NCBI RefSeq assembly: GCF_011839805.1
Contig: NZ_VWPY01000039.1
Coordinates: 1-39,582 of the forward strand
Length of the DNA: 39,582 bases
From: Kineococcus rubinsiae
GTDB taxonomy: Bacteria > Actinomycetota > Actinomycetes > Actinomycetales > Kineococcaceae
Direction of reading: 5' to 3'
Shown: positions 23,398 through 31,132 of the stretch, piece by piece
Layout of the letters: each line of letters begins with the position of its first letter
How positions within the stretch are numbered: the first letter of the stretch is position 1
Program-made: the position numbers and the translations under genes
Notes under the pieces: generated by a model
What the model saw: only the letters and a program-made list of their open reading frames with translations
Told to the model about the DNA's origin: nothing
Database searches by the model: none

Positions 23398-25122
23398 ATG
23401 CGCCGAAGCATCCTCGGGTCCGCGGTGACCCTCAGCATCGTGGCCGCGACCCTCGTGGCCACCCAGTCCGCCTCCTCGGCCGACTCGACCCTCGCCGCCA
23501 CCGCCACCACCCGCGACTACGTCGTGCTCTACGAACCCGGCACCGCCGAGACCGACGCCCGCGCCGCCATCACGGCCGCCGGCGGCACCGTCGTCTCGAG
23601 CAACGCCGAGGTCGGCTACGCCCTGGTCCGCTCCGCCGCCGCCGGGTTCGCCGCGGCCGCCGACGCGGCCCCCGCCCTCGTCGGCGCCGCCCGCAACCGC
23701 AGCATCGGCAAGGCCCCCGCCGAGGTCCGCTCCGACGCGGCCGCCGTCGAGCGCCTCACCGACGTCGAGCGCAGCGCCGCGCCGGCCGCCGGTACCGGTG
23801 CAGCCGAGAAGAAGAAGGGCGGCACGGGCGACCCCCTGTCGCCCCTGCAGTGGGACATGGCCGCGATCGGCGCCACCCCGGCCGGCTCCTACGCCGACGA
23901 GCCGGGCTCCAAGAAGGTCACCGTCGGCATCATCGACACGGGCGTCGACGGCAGCCACCCCGACATCGCGCCGAACTTCGACGCCGAGGCGAGCCGGAAC
24001 TTCACCACCGACATGCCCGACATCGACGGGGCGTGCGAGGTGGCCTCCTGCGTCGACCCGGCCGACGTCGACGACGACGGCCACGGCACGCACGTCGCCA
24101 GCACCATCGGGGCTCCGCTGAACGGCATCGGGATCGCCGGCGTCGCGCCCGGGGTGGAGCTGGTGAACATCCGCGCCGGGCAGGACAGCGGGTACTTCTT
24201 CCTGCAGCCCACGCTCGACGCCCTCACCTACGCGGGCGACGCGGGCGTCGACGTCGTGAACATGAGCTTCTACGTCGACCCGTGGCTCTACAACTGCTCC
24301 GCGAACCCGGCGGACTCCCCCGCCGAGCAGCAGGAGCAGCGCATCGTCGTGGAGGCCACGCAGCGCGCGCTGGACTACGCGCGCAGCAAGGGCGTCCTGC
24401 CCGTGTCCGCGTCGGGCAACGAGGCCACCGACCTCGGCGCCCCCGGCGTCGACGCCTCGAGCCCCGACTACCCCGTCGACGCGAAGGGCAACCCCACGGC
24501 GGCCCGGCAGCGGACCATCGACAACTCCACGTGCCTCAACGTCCCGGCCGAGAGCGGCGGCGTCGTCACCGTGAACTCGACGGGCCCCTCGGGCCGCAAG
24601 GCGTACTACTCCAACTACGGCACCGAGCAGTCCGACGTGTCGGCCCCGGGCGGGGACGCCTACGACACCGCCAACGGCCGCCTCGACCCGAAGGGTGAGG
24701 TCCTGGCCGCCTACCCGGCGCACCTCGCGATCGCCAACGGCGACGTGGACGCGGCGGGCAACCCGACGTCGGCCATGGTCGTGAAGGACTGCGACGGCGA
24801 CGTGTGCGGGTACTACCAGTACCTGCAGGGGACCTCGATGGCCGCGCCGCACGCCGCCGGCGTCGCCGCGCTGATCGTCAGCCGGTACGGGAAGAAGGAC
24901 CCCGCGCACCCCGGGACGCTCACGCTGCCCGCGGCGCTGACGGAGCAGATCCTGCTCGGCACGGCCACGGACGTCGCGTGCCCCGTGCCCGCGCAGTTCA
25001 CCTACCGCCGGGTCCCGGCGAAGGGCGCAGCCGTGACCACCACCGCGACCTGCGCCGGCCCGGCCGACGACAACGGCTTCTACGGCCAGGGCGTGGTGAA
25101 CGCGCTCAGCGCGGTCTCCTGA
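23398..25122 (+). CDS. Secreted subtilisin-like serine protease (S8)
   Basis: A 574-residue preproprotein. Signal peptide about 1-27; an I9-like propeptide about 38-115; a short charged linker (EKKKGGTG); catalytic domain from about 150 on. Triad: D180 (IIDTGVDG), H229 (DGHGTHVAS), S480 (GTSMAAPHAAG), oxyanion N341 (SGNE). Several cysteine pairs in the catalytic domain (C213/C218, C300/C379, C465/C470) suggest disulfides. No extra C-terminal domain. ATG at 23398, with AGGAGG upstream. The 213-base upstream gap holds separated TGCACA/TGTGCA arms of unknown meaning. Terminated by a strong hairpin. Confidence 0.95.
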   Translation: MRRSILGSAVTLSIVAATLVATQSASSADSTLAATATTRDYVVLYEPGTAETDARAAITAAGGTVVSSNAEVGYALVRSAAAGFAAAADAAPALVGAARNRSIGKAPAEVRSDAAAVERLTDVERSAAPAAGTGAAEKKKGGTGDPLSPLQWDMAAIGATPAGSYADEPGSKKVTVGIIDTGVDGSHPDIAPNFDAEASRNFTTDMPDIDGACEVASCVDPADVDDDGHGTHVASTIGAPLNGIGIAGVAPGVELVNIRAGQDSGYFFLQPTLDALTYAGDAGVDVVNMSFYVDPWLYNCSANPADSPAEQQEQRIVVEATQRALDYARSKGVLPVSASGNEATDLGAPGVDASSPDYPVDAKGNPTAARQRTIDNSTCLNVPAESGGVVTVNSTGPSGRKAYYSNYGTEQSDVSAPGGDAYDTANGRLDPKGEVLAAYPAHLAIANGDVDAAGNPTSAMVVKDCDGDVCGYYQYLQGTSMAAPHAAGVAALIVSRYGKKDPAHPGTLTLPAALTEQILLGTATDVACPVPAQFTYRRVPAKGAAVTTTATCAGPADDNGFYGQGVVNALSAVS

Positions 25123-25149
25123 CCGTCGTGTCCTGACCAGCACGCCTCG

Positions 25150-25187
25150 CGAGGGCGGCGTCCCGGATCCCCGGGGCGCCGCCCTCG
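25150..25187 (+). terminator. Terminator of the subtilase gene
   Basis: CGAGGGCGGCG (25150-25160) pairs perfectly with CGCCGCCCTCG (25177-25187), 11 bases with a 16-base loop that can itself pair (CCGG/CCGG). It begins 28 bases after the stop codon. Confidence 0.75.
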
Positions 25188-25303
25188 TGCGTTCCCCGGG
25201 ACCTCCCTCGGCGGCTGGTCCGGGTGGTCACCCGTTCGCCCGTCCGGGTGACCCCGGAGGGCCGATGCGGTGACGCTGCGTGCCCGGTGCCGGGGCCCCG
25301 ACC

Positions 25304-25309
25304 TACCGT
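25304..25309 (+). promoter_or_regulatory. -10 element TACCGT for the MFS gene
   Basis: TACCGT about 50 bases before the chosen GTG start; a leader of about 43 bases would contain the GAGG ribosome site. Confidence 0.4.
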
Positions 25310-25358
25310 GCTGGAGCGGGGGCCGGCCCTGCGCCGCAACGACACCGAGGACGTGCCC

Positions 25359-26582
25359 GTGCTCCGCACCCCCCGCGCCTGCGTCGCCACCGCCTACGCG
25401 GCCCAGGGCTTCGGCTACGCCGTCCTGCTGACGGACCTGCCGCAGCTGAAGGCCCGCCAGGGCCTCGACGACACGGCCGTCGCACTCGTCGTCCTGCTGG
25501 TCTGCGCCGCCGCCGCCGGCGGTTCGGTGCTCGCCGGGCGGATCGCCGCGGCCCGCGGCAGCCGGGCCGCGCTGCTGACCGGGCTCCTGGTCCAGGCCGC
25601 GGCGCTGCCGCTGGTGGCCCTGCCGTCCTCCACGGCCGTCCTGCTGGCCGCGCTCGCCGGCTACGGCACGGGCCTCGGGCTCGTCGACGCCGCGGCCGGG
25701 ATGCAGGGCGTGCTCGTGCAGCAGCTGCGGGGCCGCCCGGTCATGGGCGGGTTCTTCGCCGCCTCGACCGGCGCGGCCGTCGCGGGGGCCCTCGTGGTCT
25801 CCGCGGGCGCGAAGGTCCCCGGCGGCGGCGCCGGGACGACGCTGCTGGTCGCCGCCGGCGTCGCGCTGACCGTCGCCGTCCTCGTGCGCGGGAGCCTCGT
25901 GCGCGGGAGCCTCGTGCGCGGTGGTCCCGTGCCCGGTGGGCGGGCCCCGGTCACCGGGCGGCGCGCCGCGTCCGCGGGCCTGCCGCGCGGGACGGTCGCG
26001 GTGTTCGGCGGCGTCGTGCTCGCGGCGTTCGCGGTCGACTCCTCCGTCAGCACCTGGAGCTCCGTCTACCTCGGCGACCACCTCGGCACGTCGGCCGCCG
26101 TCGCGCCGCTGGGCTACGCCGCCTACCAGGCCGCGACCCTGCTGACGCGGCTGGCGACGGACCGGCTCGTGCTGCGCACCGGGCGGGCGCGGCTGGTCGG
26201 CGCGACGACGGGCCTGGCCGTGCTGGGGTGCGCCGCGGTCGCCGCGCTGCCGACGACGGGTGCCGCCGTCGCGGGGTTCGCGCTGGCGGGCGTGGGGGTC
26301 GGCGCCCTGGTGCCGCTCGCGTTCAGCGCCGCGGGAGAGGCTGCGGGAGAGGGAGACGCGAGCCGGAGCGACGCCGTCGTCGCCCGCGTGAACCTCGCGT
26401 CCTACCCCGGCTCGGTGCTCGGGGCCGTGCTGGTCGGGGCCCTCGCGGCCGTGGTCGGGCTCGGGCCGGCGTTCGCCCTGCCCGCCGTGCTGCTCGTGCC
26501 GGTGGTGCTGCTCGCGGCCCGCTTCCAGCCGCGCCCGGTCACGGTGGCCCTGCCCGGGGACGCCGTGCTGCACCGGGCGTGA
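25359..26582 (+). CDS. MFS transporter
   Basis: A 407-residue major facilitator protein with about 12 hydrophobic segments in two halves of six. ARGSRAAL follows helix 3 like the usual loop between helices 2 and 3. The central cytoplasmic loop contains the repeat LVRGSLVRGSLVRGG and a basic stretch. The substrate is not readable; small-drug or fucose-type permeases have this length. GTG at 25359 has GAGG 8 bases upstream; GTG at 25353 is an equally legal alternative. The downstream PLP gene has its own -10, so they need not form an operon. Confidence 0.85.
   Translation: MLRTPRACVATAYAAQGFGYAVLLTDLPQLKARQGLDDTAVALVVLLVCAAAAGGSVLAGRIAAARGSRAALLTGLLVQAAALPLVALPSSTAVLLAALAGYGTGLGLVDAAAGMQGVLVQQLRGRPVMGGFFAASTGAAVAGALVVSAGAKVPGGGAGTTLLVAAGVALTVAVLVRGSLVRGSLVRGGPVPGGRAPVTGRRAASAGLPRGTVAVFGGVVLAAFAVDSSVSTWSSVYLGDHLGTSAAVAPLGYAAYQAATLLTRLATDRLVLRTGRARLVGATTGLAVLGCAAVAALPTTGAAVAGFALAGVGVGALVPLAFSAAGEAAGEGDASRSDAVVARVNLASYPGSVLGAVLVGALAAVVGLGPAFALPAVLLVPVVLLAARFQPRPVTVALPGDAVLHRA
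25881..25922. repeat. 15-bp tandem repeat in the MFS central loop
   Basis: Unit ctcgtgcgcgggagc occurs twice exactly and a third time incompletely, coding for LVRGS pentapeptides. It lies in the loop between the two halves of the transporter, where length change is likely tolerated. Confidence 0.75.
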
Positions 26583-26617
26583 CCCGGCGCCCGCCCGGGC
26601 CCGCGGAGGCCGCTGGG

Positions 26618-26623
26618 TAGGTT
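26618..26623 (+). promoter_or_regulatory. -10 element TAGGTT for the PLP enzyme gene
   Basis: TAGGTT lies 28 bases before the GTG start, leaving a short leader with GGAGGAG. Confidence 0.4.
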
Positions 26624-26651
26624 GGCGCCCACGACCCCTGGAGGAGACACG

Positions 26652-27632
26652 GTGGACGACACCCGACAGCACGCAGCCGGCGCGGTGCGCCTGGGGACGT
26701 GGCCCACTCCGGTGGAGGCGGCGCCCCGGCTGGCCGCGGCGCTGGGCCTGGACCCGGACGACCTGGTGCTCAAGCGCGACGACCTCAGCGGTCTCGCCGG
26801 GGGCGGCAACAAGGTCCGCAAGCTGGAGCACACGATCGGCGCGGCGGTGGCGGACGGGGCCACCGCGGTCGTCACCAGCGGTGCGCCGCAGAGCAACCAC
26901 GCCCGGCTGACCGCGGCCGCCGCGGCCCGCCTGGGCCTGGACGCCGTGCTCGTGCTGGAGGGCGGACCCCCGCGCGAGACCCGCGGGAACCTCCTGCTCG
27001 ACGGCCTGCTGGGCGCGCGGATCGTCTGGGCGGGCGAGGCCGGCCCGCAGGAGCTGGCGGCCCGCGTCGAGGAGGAGGCGGCGGCGCTGCGGGCCGCGGG
27101 CACCGCGACCGCCGTCGTGCCGTTCGGGGGTTCCAGCGTGCTGGGCGCCCGCGGGTACGCCGAGGCGGGAGCCGAGCTGCTGCAGCAGGTCCCGGACCTC
27201 GCGACGGTCGTCGTCGCGGTGGGGTCCGGCGGCACGATGGCCGGGCTGGTGCACGCGCTCGGGGCCTCCCGGGTGCTGGGCGTCGACACGGGCGCGGTGC
27301 CCGACCCGGTGGACCGGGTGACGGAGTTCGCGGCGGGGCTGGCCCGCGAGGACGGGACCCCGGCCCCCGGGGAGCTGCGGCTGCGCCGGGACCAGGTCGG
27401 CGAGGGCTACGGCAGCCTTACACCGGCGGTCCGGGACGCGCTGGCGCTGCTGGCCCGCACCGAGGGCGTCGTGCTCGACCCGGTCTACACCGGCCGCGCC
27501 GCAGCGGGTCTCGTCGCCGCCGTGGCCGAGGGCGACGTCCGCCGCGGGCAGCGGACCGTGCTGCTGCACAGCGGCGGCCTGCCCGGGCTCTTCGGCCACC
27601 CGGACGCCGCGAGCCTCGCCGGCCCGCGCTGA
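26652..27632 (+). CDS. PLP-dependent D-cysteine desulfhydrase / ACC deaminase family enzyme
   Basis: A 326-residue fold-type II PLP enzyme. The cofactor lysine is K54 in GGNKVRKLE, followed by PQSNHARLTAAAA (Ser-Asn-His cofactor and substrate contacts) and VGSGGTMAGL near the phosphate site. GVVLDPVYTGRAAAGL and LHSGGLPGLFG end the fold. The family splits into D-cysteine desulfhydrases (release pyruvate, H2S and ammonia) and 1-aminocyclopropane-1-carboxylate deaminases; I favour D-cysteine desulfhydrase but the sequence alone does not settle it. GTG at 26652 with GGAGGAG 5 bases upstream. Confidence 0.9.
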   Translation: MDDTRQHAAGAVRLGTWPTPVEAAPRLAAALGLDPDDLVLKRDDLSGLAGGGNKVRKLEHTIGAAVADGATAVVTSGAPQSNHARLTAAAAARLGLDAVLVLEGGPPRETRGNLLLDGLLGARIVWAGEAGPQELAARVEEEAAALRAAGTATAVVPFGGSSVLGARGYAEAGAELLQQVPDLATVVVAVGSGGTMAGLVHALGASRVLGVDTGAVPDPVDRVTEFAAGLAREDGTPAPGELRLRRDQVGEGYGSLTPAVRDALALLARTEGVVLDPVYTGRAAAGLVAAVAEGDVRRGQRTVLLHSGGLPGLFGHPDAASLAGPR

Positions 27633-27642
27633 GGGGGCGGTC

Positions 27643-27658
27643 CCGCCGGGGCCGGCGG
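27643..27658. terminator. Bidirectional hairpin between convergent genes
   Basis: CCGCCG (27643-27648) pairs with CGGCGG (27653-27658) around GGGC. It lies in the 30-base gap between the PLP gene and the convergent GNAT gene and could serve both. Confidence 0.5.
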
Positions 27659-27662
27659 CAGG

Positions 27663-28151
27663 TCAGGCGTCCAGGCGCCGGGCCATCCACACCTGGGCCT
27701 GCGGGTTGTCGTTGTACGGCTCGACCTCGACGTAGCCGGCGGAGGCGTACAGCCGCAGCGCCGCGGTGAGCTCCGAGCGGGTGTCGAGCACGACCTCGCG
27801 GGCACCGCGCTCGCGCGCCCAGGCGTGCGCCTCGTCCAGCAGACGGCGCCCGAGGCGCAGGCCGCGCGCGGCGGGCGCGACGTAGAGGCGCTTGAGCTCG
27901 GCGCGGCCGGGCGCCTCACCCGCCGCGTCGAGGAACCGCACGCCGAGGCACCCGAGGTCGGCGCCGCCGCCGGAGGCCACGAGGAACGTCCCGAGCGGGG
28001 CGACGAGGGTCTCCTCGTCGCCCGGGGGCAGGGTTCCGCCGTCGCCGTCGAGCGCGCACAGGTCGGCGACGTCGCGCCAGTAGGCGGTGCGCAGGAACCG
28101 CCCGGCGGGGCTGCCGGGCGGTTCCTCGCGGACCTCGATCGGGGTGCTCAC
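27663..28151 (-). CDS. GNAT-family N-acetyltransferase
   Basis: A 162-residue GNAT. The acetyl-CoA-binding motif A is ELKRLYVAPAARGLRLGRRLLDEAHAWA (the RGLRLG loop), preceded by strand GCLGVRFLD and followed by REVVLDTRSELTAALRLYASAGYVEV with the typical YxxxGF-like end. Substrate unknown. GTG start at 28151 has no ribosome site but CAGGAT 6 bases upstream, a possible leaderless -10. It follows the luciferase-like gene on the same strand, 35 bases downstream. Confidence 0.9.
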   Translation of the reverse strand: MSTPIEVREEPPGSPAGRFLRTAYWRDVADLCALDGDGGTLPPGDEETLVAPLGTFLVASGGGADLGCLGVRFLDAAGEAPGRAELKRLYVAPAARGLRLGRRLLDEAHAWARERGAREVVLDTRSELTAALRLYASAGYVEVEPYNDNPQAQVWMARRLDA

Positions 28152-28185
28152 CCGTTCATCCTGGCGTGAGCCGCAGGTCGGTGGT

Positions 28186-29220
28186 TCAGCGGGCGGCGGC
28201 GCGCACCGCGGGGGCGACCTCGGTGCCCAGCAGGCCGATGCCGTGCAGCATCGCGCGGTGGGCGATCATCGGGTTCGTCATCTGCAGCGTGATCCTCGAC
28301 AGCCCGCCGAGGTCCGCGGACACCGTGCGGACCTTCTCGGCGATCGTCTGCGGGCTGCCGACGAACAGGGCGCTGGCCGGCCCGAGGCTGGCGTCGAAGC
28401 GGGCGCGGGTGACGGGCGGGAAACCCCGCTCCTTGCCAATCTCGCCGAACATCTTCTCGTAGCCGGGGTAGAACACGTCGGCGGCCTGGCGGTCGGTGTC
28501 GGCGACGAAACCGGGGACGTGGATGGAGACCTCGAGGTCCTCGGCGCGGTGGCCGGCCTGCGCGCCGGCGCGCCGGTAGAGGTCGACGAGCGGGCGGAAC
28601 CGACGGGGTTCCCCGCCGATGATGGCGACCATCAGGGGCAGCCCGAGCAGGCCCGCGCGGACGAAGGACTCGGGGCTGCCGCCGACGCCGACCCAGATGG
28701 GCAGCTTCTCCTGCAACGGCCGCGGGTAGACGCCCTGGCCCGTCAGGGCGGGGCGGTGCCGGCCGGACCAGTGCACGGTGGCCGACTCGCGCAGGCGCAG
28801 CAGCAGGTCGAGCTTCTCCTCGAAGAGGGAGTCGTAGTCCTCCAGCGCGAGGCCGAACAGCGGGAACGCCTCGGTGAAGGACCCGCGCCCCACGACGAGC
28901 TCCGCACGGCCCTGCGAGATCAGGTCGAGGGTCGCGAACTCCTGGAACAGCCGGACGGGGTCGTTGGCGCTGAGCACCGAGACGGCGCTGTTCAGGCGGA
29001 TCCGCGACGTGCGGGCCGCGGCGGCCGCGAGCAGGACGGGCGGAGCCGAGTCGTAGAACTCGGGGCGGTGGTGCTCGCCGATGCCGAAGGTGTCCAGACC
29101 CGCCTCGTCCGCGGCGACGACCTCGTCGAGCAGGCGCGCGATGCGCTCCGCCGGGGTCGAGGCGTGGCCCGTGTCCGGGTCCGTCACGGACGAGACGAAG
29201 CTGTCGATGCCGATCTGCAC
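28186..29220 (-). CDS. Luciferase-like (LLM class) flavin-dependent oxidoreductase
   Basis: A 344-residue TIM-barrel flavin monooxygenase-like protein. It starts VQIGIDSFVSS and has GLDTFGIGEHHRPEF, ATLDLISQGRAELVVGRGSF and PLPIWVGVGGSPES-like segments, as in the group annotated LLM class oxidoreductase. It would use reduced FMN or F420; the substrate is not known. GTG at 29220 has GAGGAG 7 bases upstream; the longer frame to an upstream ATG would cover the operator. Transcription probably begins from the promoter built into the preceding L33 terminator, with a 6-2-6 palindrome at the start point, so a MarR- or TetR-type repressor is likely. Confidence 0.9.
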   Translation of the reverse strand: MQIGIDSFVSSVTDPDTGHASTPAERIARLLDEVVAADEAGLDTFGIGEHHRPEFYDSAPPVLLAAAAARTSRIRLNSAVSVLSANDPVRLFQEFATLDLISQGRAELVVGRGSFTEAFPLFGLALEDYDSLFEEKLDLLLRLRESATVHWSGRHRPALTGQGVYPRPLQEKLPIWVGVGGSPESFVRAGLLGLPLMVAIIGGEPRRFRPLVDLYRRAGAQAGHRAEDLEVSIHVPGFVADTDRQAADVFYPGYEKMFGEIGKERGFPPVTRARFDASLGPASALFVGSPQTIAEKVRTVSADLGGLSRITLQMTNPMIAHRAMLHGIGLLGTEVAPAVRAAAR

Positions 29221-29261
29221 GGTGCGCTCCTCGGTCGGAGGGCCACCAGGGCACCTCGGTT

Positions 29262-29275
29262 GTTGCTCTAGCAAC
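29262..29275. promoter_or_regulatory. Palindromic operator at the LLM start of transcription
   Basis: GTTGCT-CT-AGCAAC, a perfect 6-2-6 palindrome, beginning next to the predicted -10 of the oxidoreductase gene. MarR-family sites have this kind of GTTGC/GCAAC arms (family knowledge). No regulator gene is adjacent. Confidence 0.6.
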
Positions 29276-29302
29276 CATCTCGGCCGGGGCCGCCCCTGTC
29301 AA
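29274..29302 (-). promoter_or_regulatory. Promoter of the LLM oxidoreductase
   Basis: TTGACA (29302-29297) with 17 bases to GATGGT (29279-29274) on the minus strand. The perfect consensus -35 lies inside the loop of the rpmG terminator. The transcription start would fall in the 6-2-6 palindrome. Confidence 0.55.
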
Positions 29303-29316
29303 GGCGGCCCCGGCCG
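29281..29316 (-). terminator. Terminator of rpmG
   Basis: CGGCCGGGGCCGCC (29281-29294) pairs perfectly with GGCGGCCCCGGCCG (29303-29316), 14 bases around the 8-base loop CCTGTCAA. It starts 11 bases after the rpmG stop codon. Confidence 0.8.
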
Positions 29317-29327
29317 GGTGGGTGAGG

Positions 29328-29495
29328 TCAGCGCTCCTCGCGGAAGTCGACGTGCTCCCGCAGCAGCGGGTCGTACTTGCGCACGACGAGGCGGTCGGGG
29401 TCGTTGCGGCGGTTCTTGCGGGTCACGTACGTGTACCCGCTCCCGCCGGTGGACCTCAGCTTCACGATCGGACGGACGTCGGCGGCCTTGGCCAT
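29328..29495 (-). CDS. rpmG: Ribosomal protein L33, cysteine-free type
   Basis: A 55-residue bL33: [16 protein letters not shown] then [35 protein letters not shown]-like end (positions given in part). There is not one cysteine where zinc-type L33 has two CxxC pairs, so this is the zinc-independent (C-) form. ATG at 29495 with GGGGAG 6 bases upstream; a longer frame to 29564 is unlikely for this protein. It lies with L31 (C-) on the same strand, the classical zinc-sparing pair in actinobacteria. A strong hairpin sits between them. Confidence 0.97.
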   Translation of the reverse strand: MAKAADVRPIVKLRSTGGSGYTYVTRKNRRNDPDRLVVRKYDPLLREHVDFREER

Positions 29496-29595
29496 CGGAC
29501 GCTCCCCTCTGGGTGCCCGCGCCGGCGCTGCCGTCGCGGTGGGTGGTTCCTGCGAGGGGTTCAACGCAACTGCGACCGGTTCTCATCCCCACCCA

Positions 29596-29638
29596 CCCGC
29601 CGTGATCATGCAGGTAATCCCTGCATGATCACGGCGGG
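29596..29638. repeat. Perfect 19-bp inverted repeat between rpmE2 and rpmG
   Basis: CCCGCCGTGATCATGCAGG (29596-29614) pairs perfectly with the reverse arm (29620-29638) around TAATC. It lies 8 bases after the L31 stop codon, so it is the likely terminator for that gene, and about 100 bases before the L33 start. Each arm carries the sequence GTGATCATGCAGG, which is less GC-biased than the surroundings, so it may be a dispersed palindromic element. A related CCCCGCCGTGATCC occurs at about 8986-8999. Confidence 0.8.
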
Positions 29639-29645
29639 GTCGGGA

Positions 29646-29900
29646 TCAGCGCTGGCCGTAGCGGCGGCGGAACTTCTCCACGCGGCCCTCGGCGTCCAGG
29701 ACGCGCGCGGTGCCGGTCCAGAACGGGTGGCTCGCCGCCGAGACGTCGACGTCGAAGACGGGCAGCGTGCGGCCGTCCTCCCAGTCGATCGTCGGCAGGT
29801 CACCCCGGCTCGCCAGGGTGGACTGCGACACGAAGGCCACACCGGCCGACCGGTCGCGGAACACGACGGGTCCGTAGGTGGGGTGCAGGTCAGGCTTCAC
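29646..29900 (-). CDS. rpmE2: Ribosomal protein L31 type B, cysteine-free
   Basis: An 84-residue bL31, type B: MKPDLHPTYGPVVFRDRSAG, SQSTLASRG, ASHPFWTGTARVLDAEGRVEKFRRRYG match the family. It has no cysteine, so it needs no zinc. Length is normal. GTG at 29900 with GAGGAGGAT upstream. Known relatives are induced by zinc depletion through loss of Zur repression; I see no clear AT-rich Zur box in the 92 bases upstream. Confidence 0.97.
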   Translation of the reverse strand: MKPDLHPTYGPVVFRDRSAGVAFVSQSTLASRGDLPTIDWEDGRTLPVFDVDVSAASHPFWTGTARVLDAEGRVEKFRRRYGQR

Positions 29901-29992
29901 GGGGATCCTCCTCGACGGGGCTGTGGCGGTCGCAACGACGGCGGACGCGCCAGGCTTCCCGGGAGTGCTACCCGCTTCCGCGGTGGGGAACC

Positions 29993-30985
29993 TCAGTGCT
30001 CCGACGCGGTCGCGTGCTCCTCCGCGGCGTGCTCGGTGGTCGCCACCGTCTCGGCGGTCGCGGTCTCGGTGGTCGCGGTCTCGGTGGTCGCGGTCTCGGC
30101 GGTCGCGGCGTGCTCACCGGTCTCCGCGGTGGTCCCGTGCTCGTCCGACGCGGTCCCGCCGGTCGTGCTCTCCTCCGTCGTCGCGTGCTCGCCCGTCGTC
30201 GCGGTCTCGCCCGTCGTGGTGCCCGACTCGGCGGCCTCGGCGGCGCGGGTCTCGTGCAGGGCGAGGCCGAACAGGGTGAGGAAGCTCGCGAGCGTCAGCA
30301 CCGCGACGGCGCCGCCGACCCAGCTCACGACCCCCTCGAGCAGCGTGCCGCGGCGGAACAGGTGCGCCAGGAAGGACAGCAGCAGCCCGACCGGGACGAG
30401 GAACGCGCAGCGCGTCGGGAGCTCGCCGTAGTGGGCGATGCCGCCGGTGAGCATCGCGGCACCGAGCGACAGGCCGAAGGCGGCGACGAGGACGCGCACG
30501 ATCGACGGGCGCGGCCCGGGGGCGAGCAGCACCTCCGTGACGCACGCCGCGGCCAGGACGAGGACGATCCCGGCGCCCACGAGGATCCCGGGGCCCAGGG
30601 GGCCGGGCGGGAAGCGGACGACGCCGACGGCGATGAGGCCGACGCCGACGAGCGCGGCGAGGCGGCCCAGGTAGGAGGCCGCGAGCCGGGTGCCCAGCTC
30701 CGCGGGGCGTCCGCCCTGGGCGGCGTCGTCGCCGTCGAGGTCCGCGCTGGAGTCGAGGGCCTTCTGCTTGTAGGTGGCGGCCTCGACGGCGGCGGTCTGC
30801 GCGGCCACCTGGGCGGCGCTGGCCGCCTGCTTTAGCGCGGCGGCCTCGGCCGCGGCCTCGGCGGCCGCGGCGTCGGCGAGGGCCGCCGCCTCGGCGTTCG
30901 CCCGGGCGGCCGCGGCGCGCGCGGCCGCGGCCCGCGCGGCGATGCTCTCGCCCGCGTCCGCAGGCGCCTCCGTCTGGCTGCTCAT
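29993..30985 (-). CDS. Membrane protein with Ala-rich coiled coil and Glu-His-rich tail
   Basis: A 330-residue protein I do not recognise. Residues about 10-75 are Ala-rich helix-forming (coiled-coil-like); five hydrophobic helices follow (about 98-245); the last ~80 residues are a low-complexity tail of Thr, Ala, Glu and His with six Glu-His pairs and a 15-bp tandem repeat. If the N-terminus is inside, the tail is outside. It is on the same strand, 92 bases before L31 type B, next to zinc-sparing genes, so the tail could bind metal. That is inference. ATG at 30985 with GAGGAG 5 bases upstream. Confidence 0.7.
   Translation of the reverse strand: MSSQTEAPADAGESIAARAAAARAAAARANAEAAALADAAAAEAAAEAAALKQAASAAQVAAQTAAVEAATYKQKALDSSADLDGDDAAQGGRPAELGTRLAASYLGRLAALVGVGLIAVGVVRFPPGPLGPGILVGAGIVLVLAAACVTEVLLAPGPRPSIVRVLVAAFGLSLGAAMLTGGIAHYGELPTRCAFLVPVGLLLSFLAHLFRRGTLLEGVVSWVGGAVAVLTLASFLTLFGLALHETRAAEAAESGTTTGETATTGEHATTEESTTGGTASDEHGTTAETGEHAATAETATTETATTETATAETVATTEHAAEEHATASEH
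30048..30107. repeat. 15-bp tandem repeat (four units) coding the acidic tail
   Basis: Four consecutive units gtctcggYggtcgcg (30048, 30063, 30078, 30093), coding for ATTET/ATAET pentapeptides on the minus strand. Confidence 0.85.
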
Positions 30986-31132
30986 GGCTCTCCTCACCGT
31001 TCCTGCACGACACCGTCCGGCCCGGCGCCGGGTGGCCCGTGGTCCGCGGGCGCACCGGTGGCGGCACGACCTCCCTGGTGCATCGGCCGGCGAGGTCCCG
31101 CGCTTGACGCCGGAGGTGAGGAACGGCGTCCG

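Noticed and set aside
25080-27599. A minus-strand open frame of over 800 codons
   Set aside because: Antisense to the MFS and PLP genes, with low-complexity Gly/Arg/His composition; no domain seen.
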